DNA from: Sphagnum compactum
Lineage: Eukaryota > Bryophyta > Sphagnopsida > Sphagnales
Length of the DNA: 64,000 bases
Direction of reading: 5' to 3'
NCBI GenBank assembly: GCA_965153455.1
Contig: OZ234493.1
Span: 30,246,213 to 30,310,212, forward strand
Made by a program: the position numbers and the translations under genes. Below, one piece after another: positions 36,479-46,939 of the stretch. The notes under the pieces are model-generated. The model was not told the DNA's origin and ran no database searches. It saw only the letters and a program-made list of their open reading frames with translations. Every line of letters begins with the position of its first letter. Position 1 is the stretch's first letter.

Positions 36479-36762
36479 TTCCTCGAGTGGTTGGTAACCC
36501 GTGGCTACGCCACTCCAGCCACCCCCAAGAAAAGGAGGGAGGACCCAAAAAAAACGAAAAAAAAAAAAAACACCTCCCTTCACTCCCCCGTCCGGTCCTT
36601 TCCCGCCCGTCCCCCCCCCCTGCTGGCCCCCCCCTGCTGCCGCTCAGTAACTTCTTAACTGCCGCTCAGTAAAAAGTAACTTAGGTAAATTACGTAAAGG
36701 AAGGTAACTTCGAAAAGGTAAAAACGGACAGACGGACGGACAGACACCATGTTTGTAATTAT
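36479..36762 (-). mobile_element. short Helitron-like element, left flanking copy H3L
   Basis: Minus-oriented. The 3' end has the same GTGGCTACGCCAC hairpin (36501-36513) and ends in a variant CTCG rather than CTAG. The 5' part reads ATAATTACAAACATGGTGTC followed by a GTCC-rich tract. The whole element is the inverted counterpart of 45920-46388, with shared blocks such as GCCGCTCAGTAACTTCTTAA and AGGAAGGTAACTTCGAAAAG. Confidence 0.7.
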
Positions 36763-36838
36763 CTAGTGGGTAACCCGTGGCTACGCCACTCTAGCCACCC
36801 CGAACGCTCTGTTAAGCTTTATTGTCTGCACGATCATG

Positions 36839-39800
36839 TTACAACACCTCTGTGTAAACAACATTGCGAGTGTACACACCGGCAGGTGCATCTTCATGAG
36901 CATCCTCCCACCCATCCGTAACCAACAGTTTCACGCCCTCAGGGCACCCAATGCGCGACATGGCCACATACAACTGGCCATGTGTAAATACAGGCTTGGG
37001 CAGAAAAATGTCGACCATCTTCAATGTCTGCCCTTGCGCCTTATTGATGGTCATGGCAAATGCAGGGCGCACAGGGAACTGCCGACGGCGCAAAGTGAAA
37101 GGCATTCGTTCAGTGTCTGAAGGTGTGATGCTTAACCGTGGAATGAACACTCGTTGGCCCTTTGCAGGACCTGTTGCCACCTCTGCTTCAATGACATGCT
37201 GCATGAGTTGAATGACAATGAGCCTGGTACCATTAGCCAGGCCGTTGGTCATGTTGCGTAATAATATGATGGGACAACCCTCCTGCAAGTGCAGTTCATG
37301 GGGTGGTACGCCCGAAAAACTAAGTGTGTTCAAAAACTCAGTGGGGTAAATGCCATGTTGCTCCCCATGCACCACAGAATCCGCACTGTAATATACGCAG
37401 TGCTGTGCGGGCGAGCCATCGTGCTTTGTGAATGCATATTTGTCATTGATGAGTTTATTGAGTGCATCCACATCTTCGTTCAAAGGTGTAAGAATTGCAC
37501 GCTCAATGATGTATGCAGATCTTGTAGCATACTCAACAATAGATGACAGAGCGCCATACACTTCTTCAATCAAATCTGCCACAATAGGGCCATTGCAGCA
37601 CATGTCATGAGGAATAAGAATGGAGTCTTCACCAACAGAAGGATACACGCGCTCTGCGCCCTCCCCCACACGTTGCAAGTAATCAGCAAATGCCTGCAGC
37701 CGTGTGGCATCTGCCTGTGCATGCGCGCCACCCTGAGCCAGCAACCTCTGCACGCGCATGTTGGTGTGCAGCTTGAATACACGCACATGTTGCCATATGC
37801 TGGAACGGTTCAAAGCTGCACCGACAACATCTCCCCTGGTGCCGCGAGGCACAACAGGCAAAATTTGCCGAAAATCGCCGCCAAACACCACAACCAAGCC
37901 GCCAAAGGGCAGGAACTTGAATGCTGGGTTAATGACAGCCATGATGTCCTGCAAAGACCTGTTGACAGCCTCAAAAACATGCCTGTGCATCATGACAGCC
38001 TCATCCCACACAATGAGCGCAGCCGCTTGCAAAAGTGTTGCCAGCTCGGAGTCCCTACTGATGTAGCATGTGGACGTGATGTTGAGGCCTTGCACAGGGA
38101 TCTTGAAACGTGAGTGTGCAGTGCGTCCTCCATCCAGCAGCAATGCAGCAATGCCAGACGATGCCACAGCAATAGCGACCCGACCCTGTGCGCGCACGGT
38201 GCTCAACAAGCAACTGTAGAGAAAGGTTTTGCCAGTGCCGCCAAGGCCATCGACAAAAAATGCACGGCAGTCGACAGCGGCCATGACATTGTCATAGACA
38301 GCCCGTTGCTCAGGGTTAAGTTGCGGCACGCGCTCATCTCGTATGGCTGCTTGCGTTGCCACATCATACCTGGCAATTTCGTCTGCCACCACAGCACTTG
38401 CAGGTTGGGCCGTAGGCGTCGGCAAGCCAAATGCTGCCAAGCCTTGGCTGCTGTTGAGGTGTGCCAAGTGTAGCGCCAACTCCCGCAGCACCATGTCCCG
38501 GATGGCAGCATCGAGTTGCCGCGCTGGCTCGCCCTGCACGTTATAGGAGCACACACGACATAGTGAGCATTGAGCGCCGCACAACATGCAAACCATGACC
38601 ATGCAAAACCGCAAGGCAGGCTGACATGCAGAGCCATACACGGGCAGAGCTGAGCACCAACCTGGCGTGCTTGATACAGAAAGTCTTCTGCCATGTCTTC
38701 CTTGAAGCGCTCCCATAGAGCTAATGGGTTTGCAACATCATTGAACACCAACAAGGCAGCAAATAGTGCCCTGAGACATGAGGCACTGGCCATGTTTGCA
38801 GCCTCTTCCATGCACTGGGCCCACTCAGCATCGTCCTGTAGTAAACCACGCTGCAGACATGCTTCTTTGAAAGATGCGTGCTGCGTGGGATGTTGCAAGT
38901 GCCTGTTGGTGCATGCTAGGTCCTCAAAAGACGTAGCCGCAGGCACGTGATGTAGCAAAAGACGCAAGAAGTACCTCTCCCCCTCGGAGGGTTGCACAAA
39001 ATACATGCGGCCGACAGGCAGCAGACCTGGCGTCCGTGTGCGGAGTGCCCATTGCTTTTCCTTCTTTTTCCATGTGGCAATGCGTGGAAAGTCATGGTAA
39101 AGCGTGTTGAAAGCCAAGCGCAATGGTGCAGATGGATTGAGATGTTCCCGTGCTGTTTTGTTAAATGCAAACCATGCAGTCAAAGTTGTGTGAGGGTTCC
39201 GGTTAAGTACGGCCGCAGCATCAGTGCCCTCTTGAAACAGGATGGTCTGACGCCCTTTCAAGTGCACAGCAAGCCGAACGACATTGGGGTGCTCCTTGTG
39301 CAGATCAAAGCCATACAGACGGTGGATGGCCTCAAAAGCCGACACATACCGACCGTCTTGGTAGATCTTGATCTCATCCCGCATGCATGGCTGAGCGAGC
39401 GCAACGCCATCAGGTGCAGCAGCGTCCACCGGGCCAACGTCTACCTGTGCACGGTCGTGGCCCTTGTAGACGTACTTGTAGAGGTATTTGACAGCCGCGA
39501 CAGAGGTGCAGACCTCCACGTTGATGTGGCAATTGAAGAACAGGGACAGGTACGGGTTGTAGGGCACCACCCAACGGTTGTCAAAGGCAAACCCACCCCT
39601 GCAGCAATAGCAGCCAAACATCAATTGTTACGTGAGCGGTACCACAGGTCAATAAACGCAAACATGGCAGCATAGTCGTGCATGTTGTCAGTCCAAATGC
39701 ATGGTCCTACTGCTAGCACACTTACCGTTCAAATGTGCGGCCATCATCCCGGCAGCGGTATGTTGGGTAGGAGCCGGTGGTGTCGGTGGTGTGCTCTGTG

Positions 39801-41616
39801 AAGGCCTTAGGGTAGCCTTTTGAACAAACACCGTCAACCATGCAAGTGCAATGTGGGTTGATGGTGCCACAGGGGCCATGCACCATGCATCTTGTAACGA
39901 CTTCAAAAAGAGTGGGGTGTGCATCCTTATCAGGCAACTCTGCAGACACCATGCGGTCGTATTCATCGGGCCCTCGTGGTTTGTGATCGGAGTGCAGAAT
40001 GAGCAGAATGTGTGCATGGGGCAGGCCTCTCTTCTGCCACTCAATGACATGAATGTTAGCCACCACCTCGCCAAAAACGCCCTTCTTCAAAAGCCTGTCC
40101 AGCAAATGCTGTAATTTCCCAACAAAAACACGTGTCACCAAATCAGGGCGGTCATTGGCAATCTCGCCGGGCTTCAGCGCACTGACAATCTCTTCCCACT
40201 TAGGGTTGCAGGTCATGGTGATGAACAAATCAGGCTTGCCATATTGGCGGACAATGGCCATGGAATCTTGGTACAATTGAGCCATGTGTCGGTGTCCACC
40301 AGTGAATGAAGATGGCAATACAATGAGCTTGCCCAGGTTGTCGATGTTGGCGTCGTTATTGGCAACAGCATCAGCTACGCCACCATAAATTGCAGCATGC
40401 AAAGGGCCCTGGTTGTTGCGTATGTAAAACAGTCGTTGTGATTCCACTTTGCTGTATTGGTCAACACCCCACTCTTGATACAAACGTTTGCCATACACAA
40501 AGAGGGCGTGTGATGTCGGGTTCCTATCGTGCATGTGATAGCAAGCCCACTCCCGTGCAGTGATTTTTTTGCGTTGTGCAGGTTGTGCTGGTCGTGCATC
40601 TGTTGCAACATGTTCAACATCACCTTCCTCCTCGCTGCCATCATCCTGTGGAGGTTATGGTGGGCTAACAGGGGCAACAGCAGCATGGGGCATGTATGGC
40701 TGCCAATCGAGCTCACCATGAGGATGGAACAACACAAAGTGCAGCGGATCGTAAGCAGGGTGCAAATCACTAATCCTCCATAGCTCGCCGCCGCGTGCAC
40801 GCACTCTGATGTCCCTGCCTGTAACCGGCTCGTCACCGCCACCTGTGGAGGAGCACCAACATTTATGTCAACGAATGAGGAACATTGCATCAAGTGAGCG
40901 ATGGCAACAAACAAACAGCACATCAGCACACGTTGCTGAAGAACCTCACCTGGCAGCAGCCCAGCCACTTCGGGCGCGGTAGGAGCATTGTAGCGGCGCT
41001 TGTCAACGTTGCCGTCGACCCTGATGACAACTTCCCATTGAGGCAAGTCGTGTGCGGGCATGTCCATGACTTGTTTGAAACGTTGCACAAATGTGTTGTG
41101 ATCATGCAACATTTGTTGTAGCCCCACCAAAGTTGGCTGATGCAAAGCAGCGCCCGTAGCACCCAAAGCTGCAAGGCGTGCTGTGACTTGTGCATCCATG
41201 GAATCAATGATGTACAGCTGGGCGAATTGTGGCACATCATGCTCGGCAGGCTGCAAAGGCCCCAGCAAGTGATGCACAGCCCCTTTGATGGCAATCATGC
41301 TGATCCCTTGTTCCGGGGAATGGATGTGTAGGCCCGTTGAGGCCATCTGCAATGCAGAGTTGTATGCACGAATGTTCAACCTGAAATCCTTAGTGGTAGG
41401 TGACAAAGGCTGGTGCTCACTGGGCACACTGGTGAGCAAATCTCTGAGTGGCTGAGGTGCAGGGGCGGGGAAAGCATTGCTCAACCCAGACATCTTGCCA
41501 CCGCCGCAACACAAAGTGGTGCGCTTTTTCTCGTGCTGAAAGCGGAGTGCATTGCAGTGTGTGCACTTATGTGACATGGCACCCAATGAGTGTACCACCA
41601 ACCCCTTCCACCTCAT
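36839..41616 (-). pseudogene. Helitron Rep-helicase (RepHel) transposase, one nonsense codon
   Basis: Rolling-circle transposase in four exons that join in frame: 41616-40950, 40842-39726, 39598-38662, 38533-36839 (1471 codon positions plus stop). Order of domains: zinc-finger-like CTHCNALRF with CCGGGK; the Helitron-like N-domain (NIRAYNSALQMAS, FAQLYIID); Rep/HUH domain with GLPHAHILLIL (HxH) and the two-tyrosine motif AAVKYLYKYVYKGHD; then a PIF1-type 5'-3' helicase with Walker A GLGGTGKTF, Walker B LIVWDEAVM, GGDFRQILPVV and the end motif TINKAQGQT then GQLYVAMSR. One in-frame TAA (40657-40655) lies between the N-domain and Rep; it would be CAA before a C-to-T change (PPQPPQDD). The upstream repeat-coding frame is also out of phase with the ATG at 41616. 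All splice sites are consensus GT-AG. Confidence 0.9.
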
Positions 41617-42211
41617 TCGCAGTGTGCAGGGCTTGCTTCCCAGCTCGCCGGGCGCGAGCCCCTCGCCTCGCTGCTTGTCGCTGGTTAGAAGGCTCGGCTA
41701 CCCTGGCAGCACGCCTGGCAGAGGCATCCCGTTCCCTAACTGCCTGCTGGTGTTCAGCAGGCTGGGCTGCCCTGGCAACACGCTTGGCAGAGGCATCCCG
41801 TTCCTTGACTGCCTGTTGCTGTTCAGCAGACTGGGCTGCCTTAGCAGCACGCCTGGCAGAGGCATCCCGTTCCCTAACTGCCTGTTGGTGTTCAGTAGGC
41901 TGGGCTGCCCTAGCAACACGCTTGGCAGAGGCATCCCGTTCCTTGACTGCCTGTTGCTGTTCAGCAGACTGGGCTGCCTTAGCAGCACGCCTGGCAGAGG
42001 CATCCCGTTCCCTGACTGCCTGTTGTTGTTCAACAGACTGGGCTGCCCTGGCAGCACGCTTGGCAGAGGCATCCCGTTCCCTGACTGCCTGTTGTTGTTC
42101 AGCAGACTGGGCTGCCCTGGCAGCACGCCTGGCAAAGGCATCTCGTTCCCTGACTGCCTGCTGCTGTTCAGCACTCTGCATTGTACACAAAGTCCGGGAA
42201 CCATGACACAC
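41567..42211 (-). pseudogene. Helitron N-terminal 23-residue repeat region, out of frame with RepHel
   Basis: Seven tandem 69-bp units (about 42180-41700) encode AARAAQSAEQQQAVRERD with ASA(K/R)R, an Arg/Ala/Glu-rich alpha-helical or coiled-coil repeat. Similar charged repeats precede the zinc finger in many Helitron proteins, so this is most likely the natural N-terminus. The frame stops at 41569-41567, within the beginning of the RepHel frame, so a frameshift or an unseen intron must separate them. Confidence 0.6.
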
Positions 42212-42789
42212 CTAAGCCACACCCATTATGTGTGTGAAGCTCCACCCGACAACCCCCTCCTCCTCCTCCTCCTTGCCTCCTGCATTGCTGCAACCCACAT
42301 CAATTCTTTTTCTCTTTCCTTCCTTCCTTCCTTCTTTCCTTACTGCATTGCCACAACCAACAACATCAATTCTTCTTGACAACCCATTACCAGATGTCTG
42401 ATTCTTGACCTACTTCTTATAACAGATTTGATTTTTTGATTCTTGAGCAAGTCTTACAGATAGATTGCAATGCAATATGTGTTATGAAAGCTGTAGTCAT
42501 AGATCAACTTACAGAAGCCAAATCAAGCAGAAGCCAAATCAAGCAGAAGCCAAATCAAGCTTAGCAAGCTCAACAGGATCAGCCTCACTCAAGAGATGAT
42601 GCAAATGTATCTTCACCATATATGAATGAAGAAGAAATGGGTCCCAAAAGATTCTGACCAAAAAACAAATTCTGATATAATAATACTTGTGGCAGTCTCT
42701 TGTGAATGGTCGCAGCCAGAACGACAATTGGGTGCAGTGCCTTAATTGGGTGCCCATGACCTTCGGACACTGTGAAGTCCCCCGGTTTC

Positions 42790-43170
42790 TTTGAAAAGGG
42801 CGGAGAAAAAAAAAAGAAAAAACCCTGGTATTAACCCTGGGCAGCCCGCCGGAAAAGGGCGGAAAAAAACAAAAAAAAAAAAACCCTAGTATTAACCCTG
42901 GGCAGCCCACCGGAAAAGGGCGGGGAAAAAAAAAAACCCTAGTATTAACCTTGGGCAGGTCCGGCGCCTACACAGCGAACCCGCCGGAAAAGGGCGAAAA
43001 AAAAAAAAAAAAAAAAAAAAAAAACCCTGGGTTTAACCCTGGGCAGCCCGCCGGAAAAGGGCGGGGAAAAAAAAAACCCTGGTATTAACCCTGGGCAGGT
43101 CCGGCGCCTACACAGCGAAAAAAAAAAAAAAAAACCCTGGGCAGCCCGCCGGAAAAGGGCGGAAAAAATA
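42790..43170. repeat. minisatellite in Helitron H4 flanked by a direct repeat
   Basis: About seven irregular units of GCCGGAAAAGGGCGG, an A-run, then CCCTGGTATTAACCCTGGGC, some with AGGTCCGGCGCCTACACAGC. The array sits between two copies of TGACCTTCGGACACTGTGAA followed by GTCCCC(C/T)GGTTTCTTT (at about 42759 and 43188), so it may have arisen by unequal exchange within one element. Confidence 0.85.
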
Positions 43171-44455
43171 TTTAGTGGGTGCCCGTGACCTTCGGACACT
43201 GTGAAGTCCCCTGGTTTCTTTAAACCAAGAGGGACACACAAAGGCGCAAAGCAACCTTTTTTTTTTTTTTTTTTTTTTAAATTTCCCAATGAAAACATAC
43301 ATGGTGAACAAATCTGGCTATAAACCAAAATATGAAGTACACAACTTTAATCATCCTTCTATATTTTTGGCTATAGACTAAAAACCAAATCAAAAAAATC
43401 TGGCAAATTTTACTAAATTTTTCCCTTCACTTCTGGCTATTGAAAACACTTTTAAAATCATTTGAATTTTTGAATTTCACCATCAAGGAAAAGGCTGCTT
43501 GGAACCCATGTTTCTTAAGAGAGAGAGTTTTGTGAGGGTTCTGGGGCCGGTCACCAACAAATTTTTGAAACTCTTTAGTTTGCAACAATGGATATCGGGT
43601 TGCAAATTGAGGACTGGACTTCTTCATGTGGGATATGTTCCAAATTGGCCACTAAAGGCCGGAAAATAGATCCCTGGACATCCCTTTTTGTTTTTTTGTT
43701 TTTTTTTTTGGTGGTGGGTTTTGGTTGACACAATTTGTCATGGGCGGAAAACACAGACAGGCCGGAAACAACAATAAACTTAGCCCTTACATTTCAGTCC
43801 TGTATAGGCCCAAATTTCCAGGCTTGTGGTGTTTATTTTAGACCTAGCAGCGATTCCGAGAGCCACCCCAGTCCTTCCTTGATTGGAAAGCCGGCCTTCG
43901 ACGAAATCTAGGAGGAGACTACAATGGGGTTATCTATCTTGGAACTGTCCAAAGCTTGATTATTATTATTATTATTATTATTTTGGGTGATGGACCAATC
44001 ATGGATGCCCCCATCACAGAAGGAAACAAAATAAAATTGAACTTTGGGGGTCCAATTATGTGCAACTAATTAATACTGAAAAGGGCTTTGTGGGGGTTTT
44101 TTTTTTTTTTTTTTTTCTATTGTGTCATTTTGACTCCTTGATTCTAACTTAGGTGCTGCTCAAGGCAAGCCAGTTTCATTCAAGTGGGATCCACAGTACT
44201 CTACGCTGAAGGCAGTCTTCTGAAGTTGCTGGCTAAGCTCAACACAAATGAGATTAGTAATAATCTTCACCCGGAACCAGTTCTTGTCATGTCACGGACG
44301 GACAGACAGACCAAGCAAGTCTTGGAAATAGCTGCTGACGGGTTTCATGGTTGGGTATGAGTAGGGTGCCCACATGACTGACATTTTGCTTTGAAAAATA
44401 TTTGTAATCAGCTTGTCAATATCTGCTGACTCTTCAAAGTTTCAAGGAGGGATCC

Positions 44456-44554
44456 AACTTTGCATATTCCTTTATGAGTTCAAAGTGTTGGAGCAAAGTC
44501 TCCTGAATGATCTTCTCTCCAACACTTTGAACTCATAAAGGCATATGCAAAGTT
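44456..44554. repeat. hairpin with 38-bp arms inside Helitron H4
   Basis: Left arm 44456-44493 and right arm 44517-44554 are reverse complements with one mismatch; the loop is 23 nt. Arms start AACTTTGCATAT. Could be a small fold-back element, a palindromic duplication or a hairpin RNA source. Confidence 0.85.
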
Positions 44555-44839
44555 GATGTAGCTTTGTTGGAGTCCATAGCTAACGCCTCCAAATTGGCTG
44601 AAGATCCAAATGCTGGAGGTGCGTGCAAACTTGGTACACATCATCATGGATGGCACTTGGGTGAGTAAAAACATTTCTGGACACTGACACTTTAAAACTG
44701 CCATACCCAAATGAACAGCTAGTTCACTTTGGCATCCCAAGTGGAATTTCTTCAGTTTAGTAAAAGCCTGCATATAGCAATGGTTCGTTGCAGGAATGAA
44801 ATCACAGTGAAAATAGCTCATATTATATAGAGGACTTAC

Positions 44840-45357
44840 TTGAGTTTAGAAAATGGTCGACTGGAAACTTCCTCATCCTGTGACTGGGGACTGGAACTTG
44901 GTGATTTGAATGCCTCGCCTGGAAGAACCACCAGAAGGAGCACATTCCTTCCCTTCCATCAGGCTACTACTACTGCTACTACTACTACTACTATTAGTCT
45001 TGTGGGCAACAACTCCCTGAATCCAAAAGATCTACACACTGCACATCATCAAGCAAATCTACACAGAAATCTATCAATCAAAGCAGAGACCAAGAAGAGA
45101 ACAAAAGAAGAATAAACACAAGCTTACATACATGAACTGCGCGCACATGGAAAGTTGGCTGATTCTCTGGATCCTTTGCATTTTGGAGCAAGGACTTGTG
45201 GGTTAACACATCTTCTGCTCTCTCTGCGTTTACATCTAACGCATATCTGCAGGAGGGCATACAGCAGCAAAAGTGTAGCAGTGATTGCTTAGTTCTCGTG
45301 AGCAGCAGCAATGACACCCACCACTACACCCAAGCTCTCCAAAATGTAACCCTATAC

Positions 45358-45418
<61 letters not shown>

Positions 45419-45731
45419 AATTTCGACCCATCCAAGATATTCACACACGCGCGCACACACTGTGTGTGTGTCTCTCTCTCTTTCTCTCTCTGAATTTCCA
45501 CCCACCCAAGATCTTCACACATCCCCTCTCTCTCTCTCTCTGTAACCTTGAATTTCTAGCAGGCACCCAAGATCTTAACACATGCGAATTTGCAAAGGGA
45601 ACCCAGAAAGGGCGGCGGCAGAAACAGGAAGGAAGAGAGAACCCAGACCTGGTAGGAAGCTGATTGAAATGCGCAAGAAGCTCGTCCGCGAAACCGGGTT
45701 GGTCCGCCACCGGATTCCCCCTCTTCTTCAA
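44840..45731 (-). pseudogene. captured exons of an ACT-domain STY-type protein kinase (STY8/17/46-like)
   Basis: Minus-strand exons inside Helitron H4. Exon 45731-45649 gives ADQPGFADELLAHFNQLPT; it splices (AG/GTCTGG to CTGCAG/A) in frame to 45246-45132, giving [20 protein letters not shown] then [14 protein letters not shown] with a GTATGT donor. This is the conserved N-terminal block of plant STY kinases, which phosphorylate chloroplast-bound transit peptides. A third candidate exon ends at 44840 (LPGEAFKSPSSSPQSQDEEV then SSRPFSKLK, donor GTAAGT). No ACT or kinase domain was found, so only the 5' part of the gene is present. Capture by the Helitron is inferred from the position between its ends. 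Confidence 0.65.
45360..45416 (+). repeat. (TC)n microsatellite
   Basis: About 28 uninterrupted TC units, with shorter TC tracts near 45470-45490 and 45524-45541. In H4 this lies in the intron between the first two kinase-like exons on the minus strand. Confidence 0.95.
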
Positions 45732-45919
45732 CGCTGATCACATCTAGATAAAATTATTGCGGTCGCCATTCGTCGTCGTCCTCCTCCTCTTCCATCTAGG
45801 GACTTCGATTTCAAGACCTGGTCCTGTCCGTCCGTCGAGGTCCTGAAACCAAGATCGGCACCTGGACGGACAGACAAACGGACAGACGGACAGACACACT
45901 GTTGTAATTATATATAAGA

Positions 45920-46388
45920 TTACAAACATGGTGTGTGTCCGTCTGTCTGTCCGTTTTTACCTTTTCGAAGTTACCTTCCTTTACCTAATTTACCTAAGTT
46001 ACTTTTTACTGAGCGGCAGTTAAGAAGTTACTGAGCGGCAGCAGGGGGGGGCAGCAGGGGTGGGGCGGGGCAGCAGGGGTGGGGGGGGGGGGGGGGGGGG
46101 GCAGCAGGGGTGGGGCGGGCCAGCAGGGGTGGGGGGGGGGGGGGGCAGCAGGGGTGGGGCGGGCCAGCAGGGGTGGGGGGGGGCTAGCAGGGGTGGGGCG
46201 GGCCAACAGGGGGGGGGCAGCACAGGTGGGGGGGGGGGGCCAGCAGGGGGGGGACGGGTGGGAAAGGACCGGACGGGGGAGTGAAGGGAGGTGGTTTTTT
46301 TTTTTTTTTTTTTTTCGTTTTTTTTGGGTCCTCCCTCCTTTTCTTGGGGGTGGTTAGAGTGAAATAGCCACGGGTTACCAACCACTCC
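45920..46388 (+). mobile_element. short Helitron-like element, right flanking copy H3R
   Basis: Plus-oriented counterpart of H3L (36479-36762), so the two copies face each other head to head around Helitron H4. It begins TTACAAACATGGTGTGTGTC, holds TACCTTTTCGAAGTTACCTT and GCGGCAGTTAAGAAGTTACT, then a G-rich minisatellite (46043-46255) of GGGGCAGCAGGGGTGGGG units, and ends with AGCCACGGGTTACCAACCAC then TCC. Confidence 0.7.
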
Positions 46389-46935
46389 TATATAATTACA
46401 AACATGGTGTCTGTGCATCTATCTATCTTTGATGAATGAATTTTTTGGATGATGGTGGTGAAGGTGGTAGTTATTCGTCCAAACCCTCTAACTGCTGCTC
46501 AGTGTTTCTGATTGGCCCATCATAATCACTGGTCCATGTGGGGCGGGGGGGCCAGCAGGGGGGGCCAGCAGGGGTGGGGGGGGCCAGTAGGGGGGGGCCC
46601 CCATCATAATCACTGGTCCATGTGGGGTGGGGGGGGGCCAGCACGGGGGGGGGGGCGCGGGCGGGAAGGATCGAGCCACGGTCTCATGTCCCTGGGTTTT
46701 GTATGTGGGGTGGGGGGGGCCAGCAGGGGTGAGGGGGTCAGCACGGGGGGGGGGGGGGGGGGGGGCCACGGGCGGGGAAGGACCGGGCCACGGTCTCATG
46801 TCCCTGGGTAACAAAACCATGGCCTTTGTTGGGCAGGGGAGTGAAGGGAGGTGTTTTTTTTTCTTTTTTTTTTGGGTGCTCCCTCCTTTTCTTGGGGGTG
46901 GCTGGAGTGGCATAGCCACGGGTTACCTACACTCG
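46389..46935 (+). mobile_element. further short Helitron-like element H5 (plus orientation)
   Basis: Starts TATATAATTACAAACATGGT, the same 5' sequence as the neighbouring copies without the leading TC, and ends GGAGTGGCATAGCCACGGGT then TACCTACACTCG, followed by T. The interior has two copies of CATCATAATCACTGGTCCAT, two of GCCACGGTCTCATGTCCCTG, and long G runs. Non-coding. Confidence 0.65.
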
Positions 46936-46939
46936 TATA

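Larger units (their letters stand above)
36763..45919 (-). mobile_element. large RepHel Helitron H4 (minus orientation)
   Basis: On the minus strand it begins TCTTATATATAATTACAAC at 45919 (after A) and ends with hairpin (36777-36789), ten bases, then CTAG at 36766-36763. Length 9157 bp. It encodes a Rep-helicase protein on the same strand near its 3' end, and towards its 5' end carries 69-bp coding repeats, a CCGGAAAAGGGCGG minisatellite, an inverted TTTGGCTAAATC-family fragment, a 38-bp-arm hairpin and exons resembling a plant STY-type kinase. The base following CTAG is A rather than the expected T, a small departure from the usual insertion rule. Confidence 0.8.

Noticed and set aside
41448-42379. 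Long plus-strand frames across the 69-bp repeats
   Set aside because: Antisense shadows of the Helitron N-terminal repeats; the minus strand continues into RepHel.
36763-45919. LTR retrotransposon
   Set aside because: No long terminal direct repeats, reverse transcriptase or integrase motifs were seen; the ends and protein are those of a Helitron.
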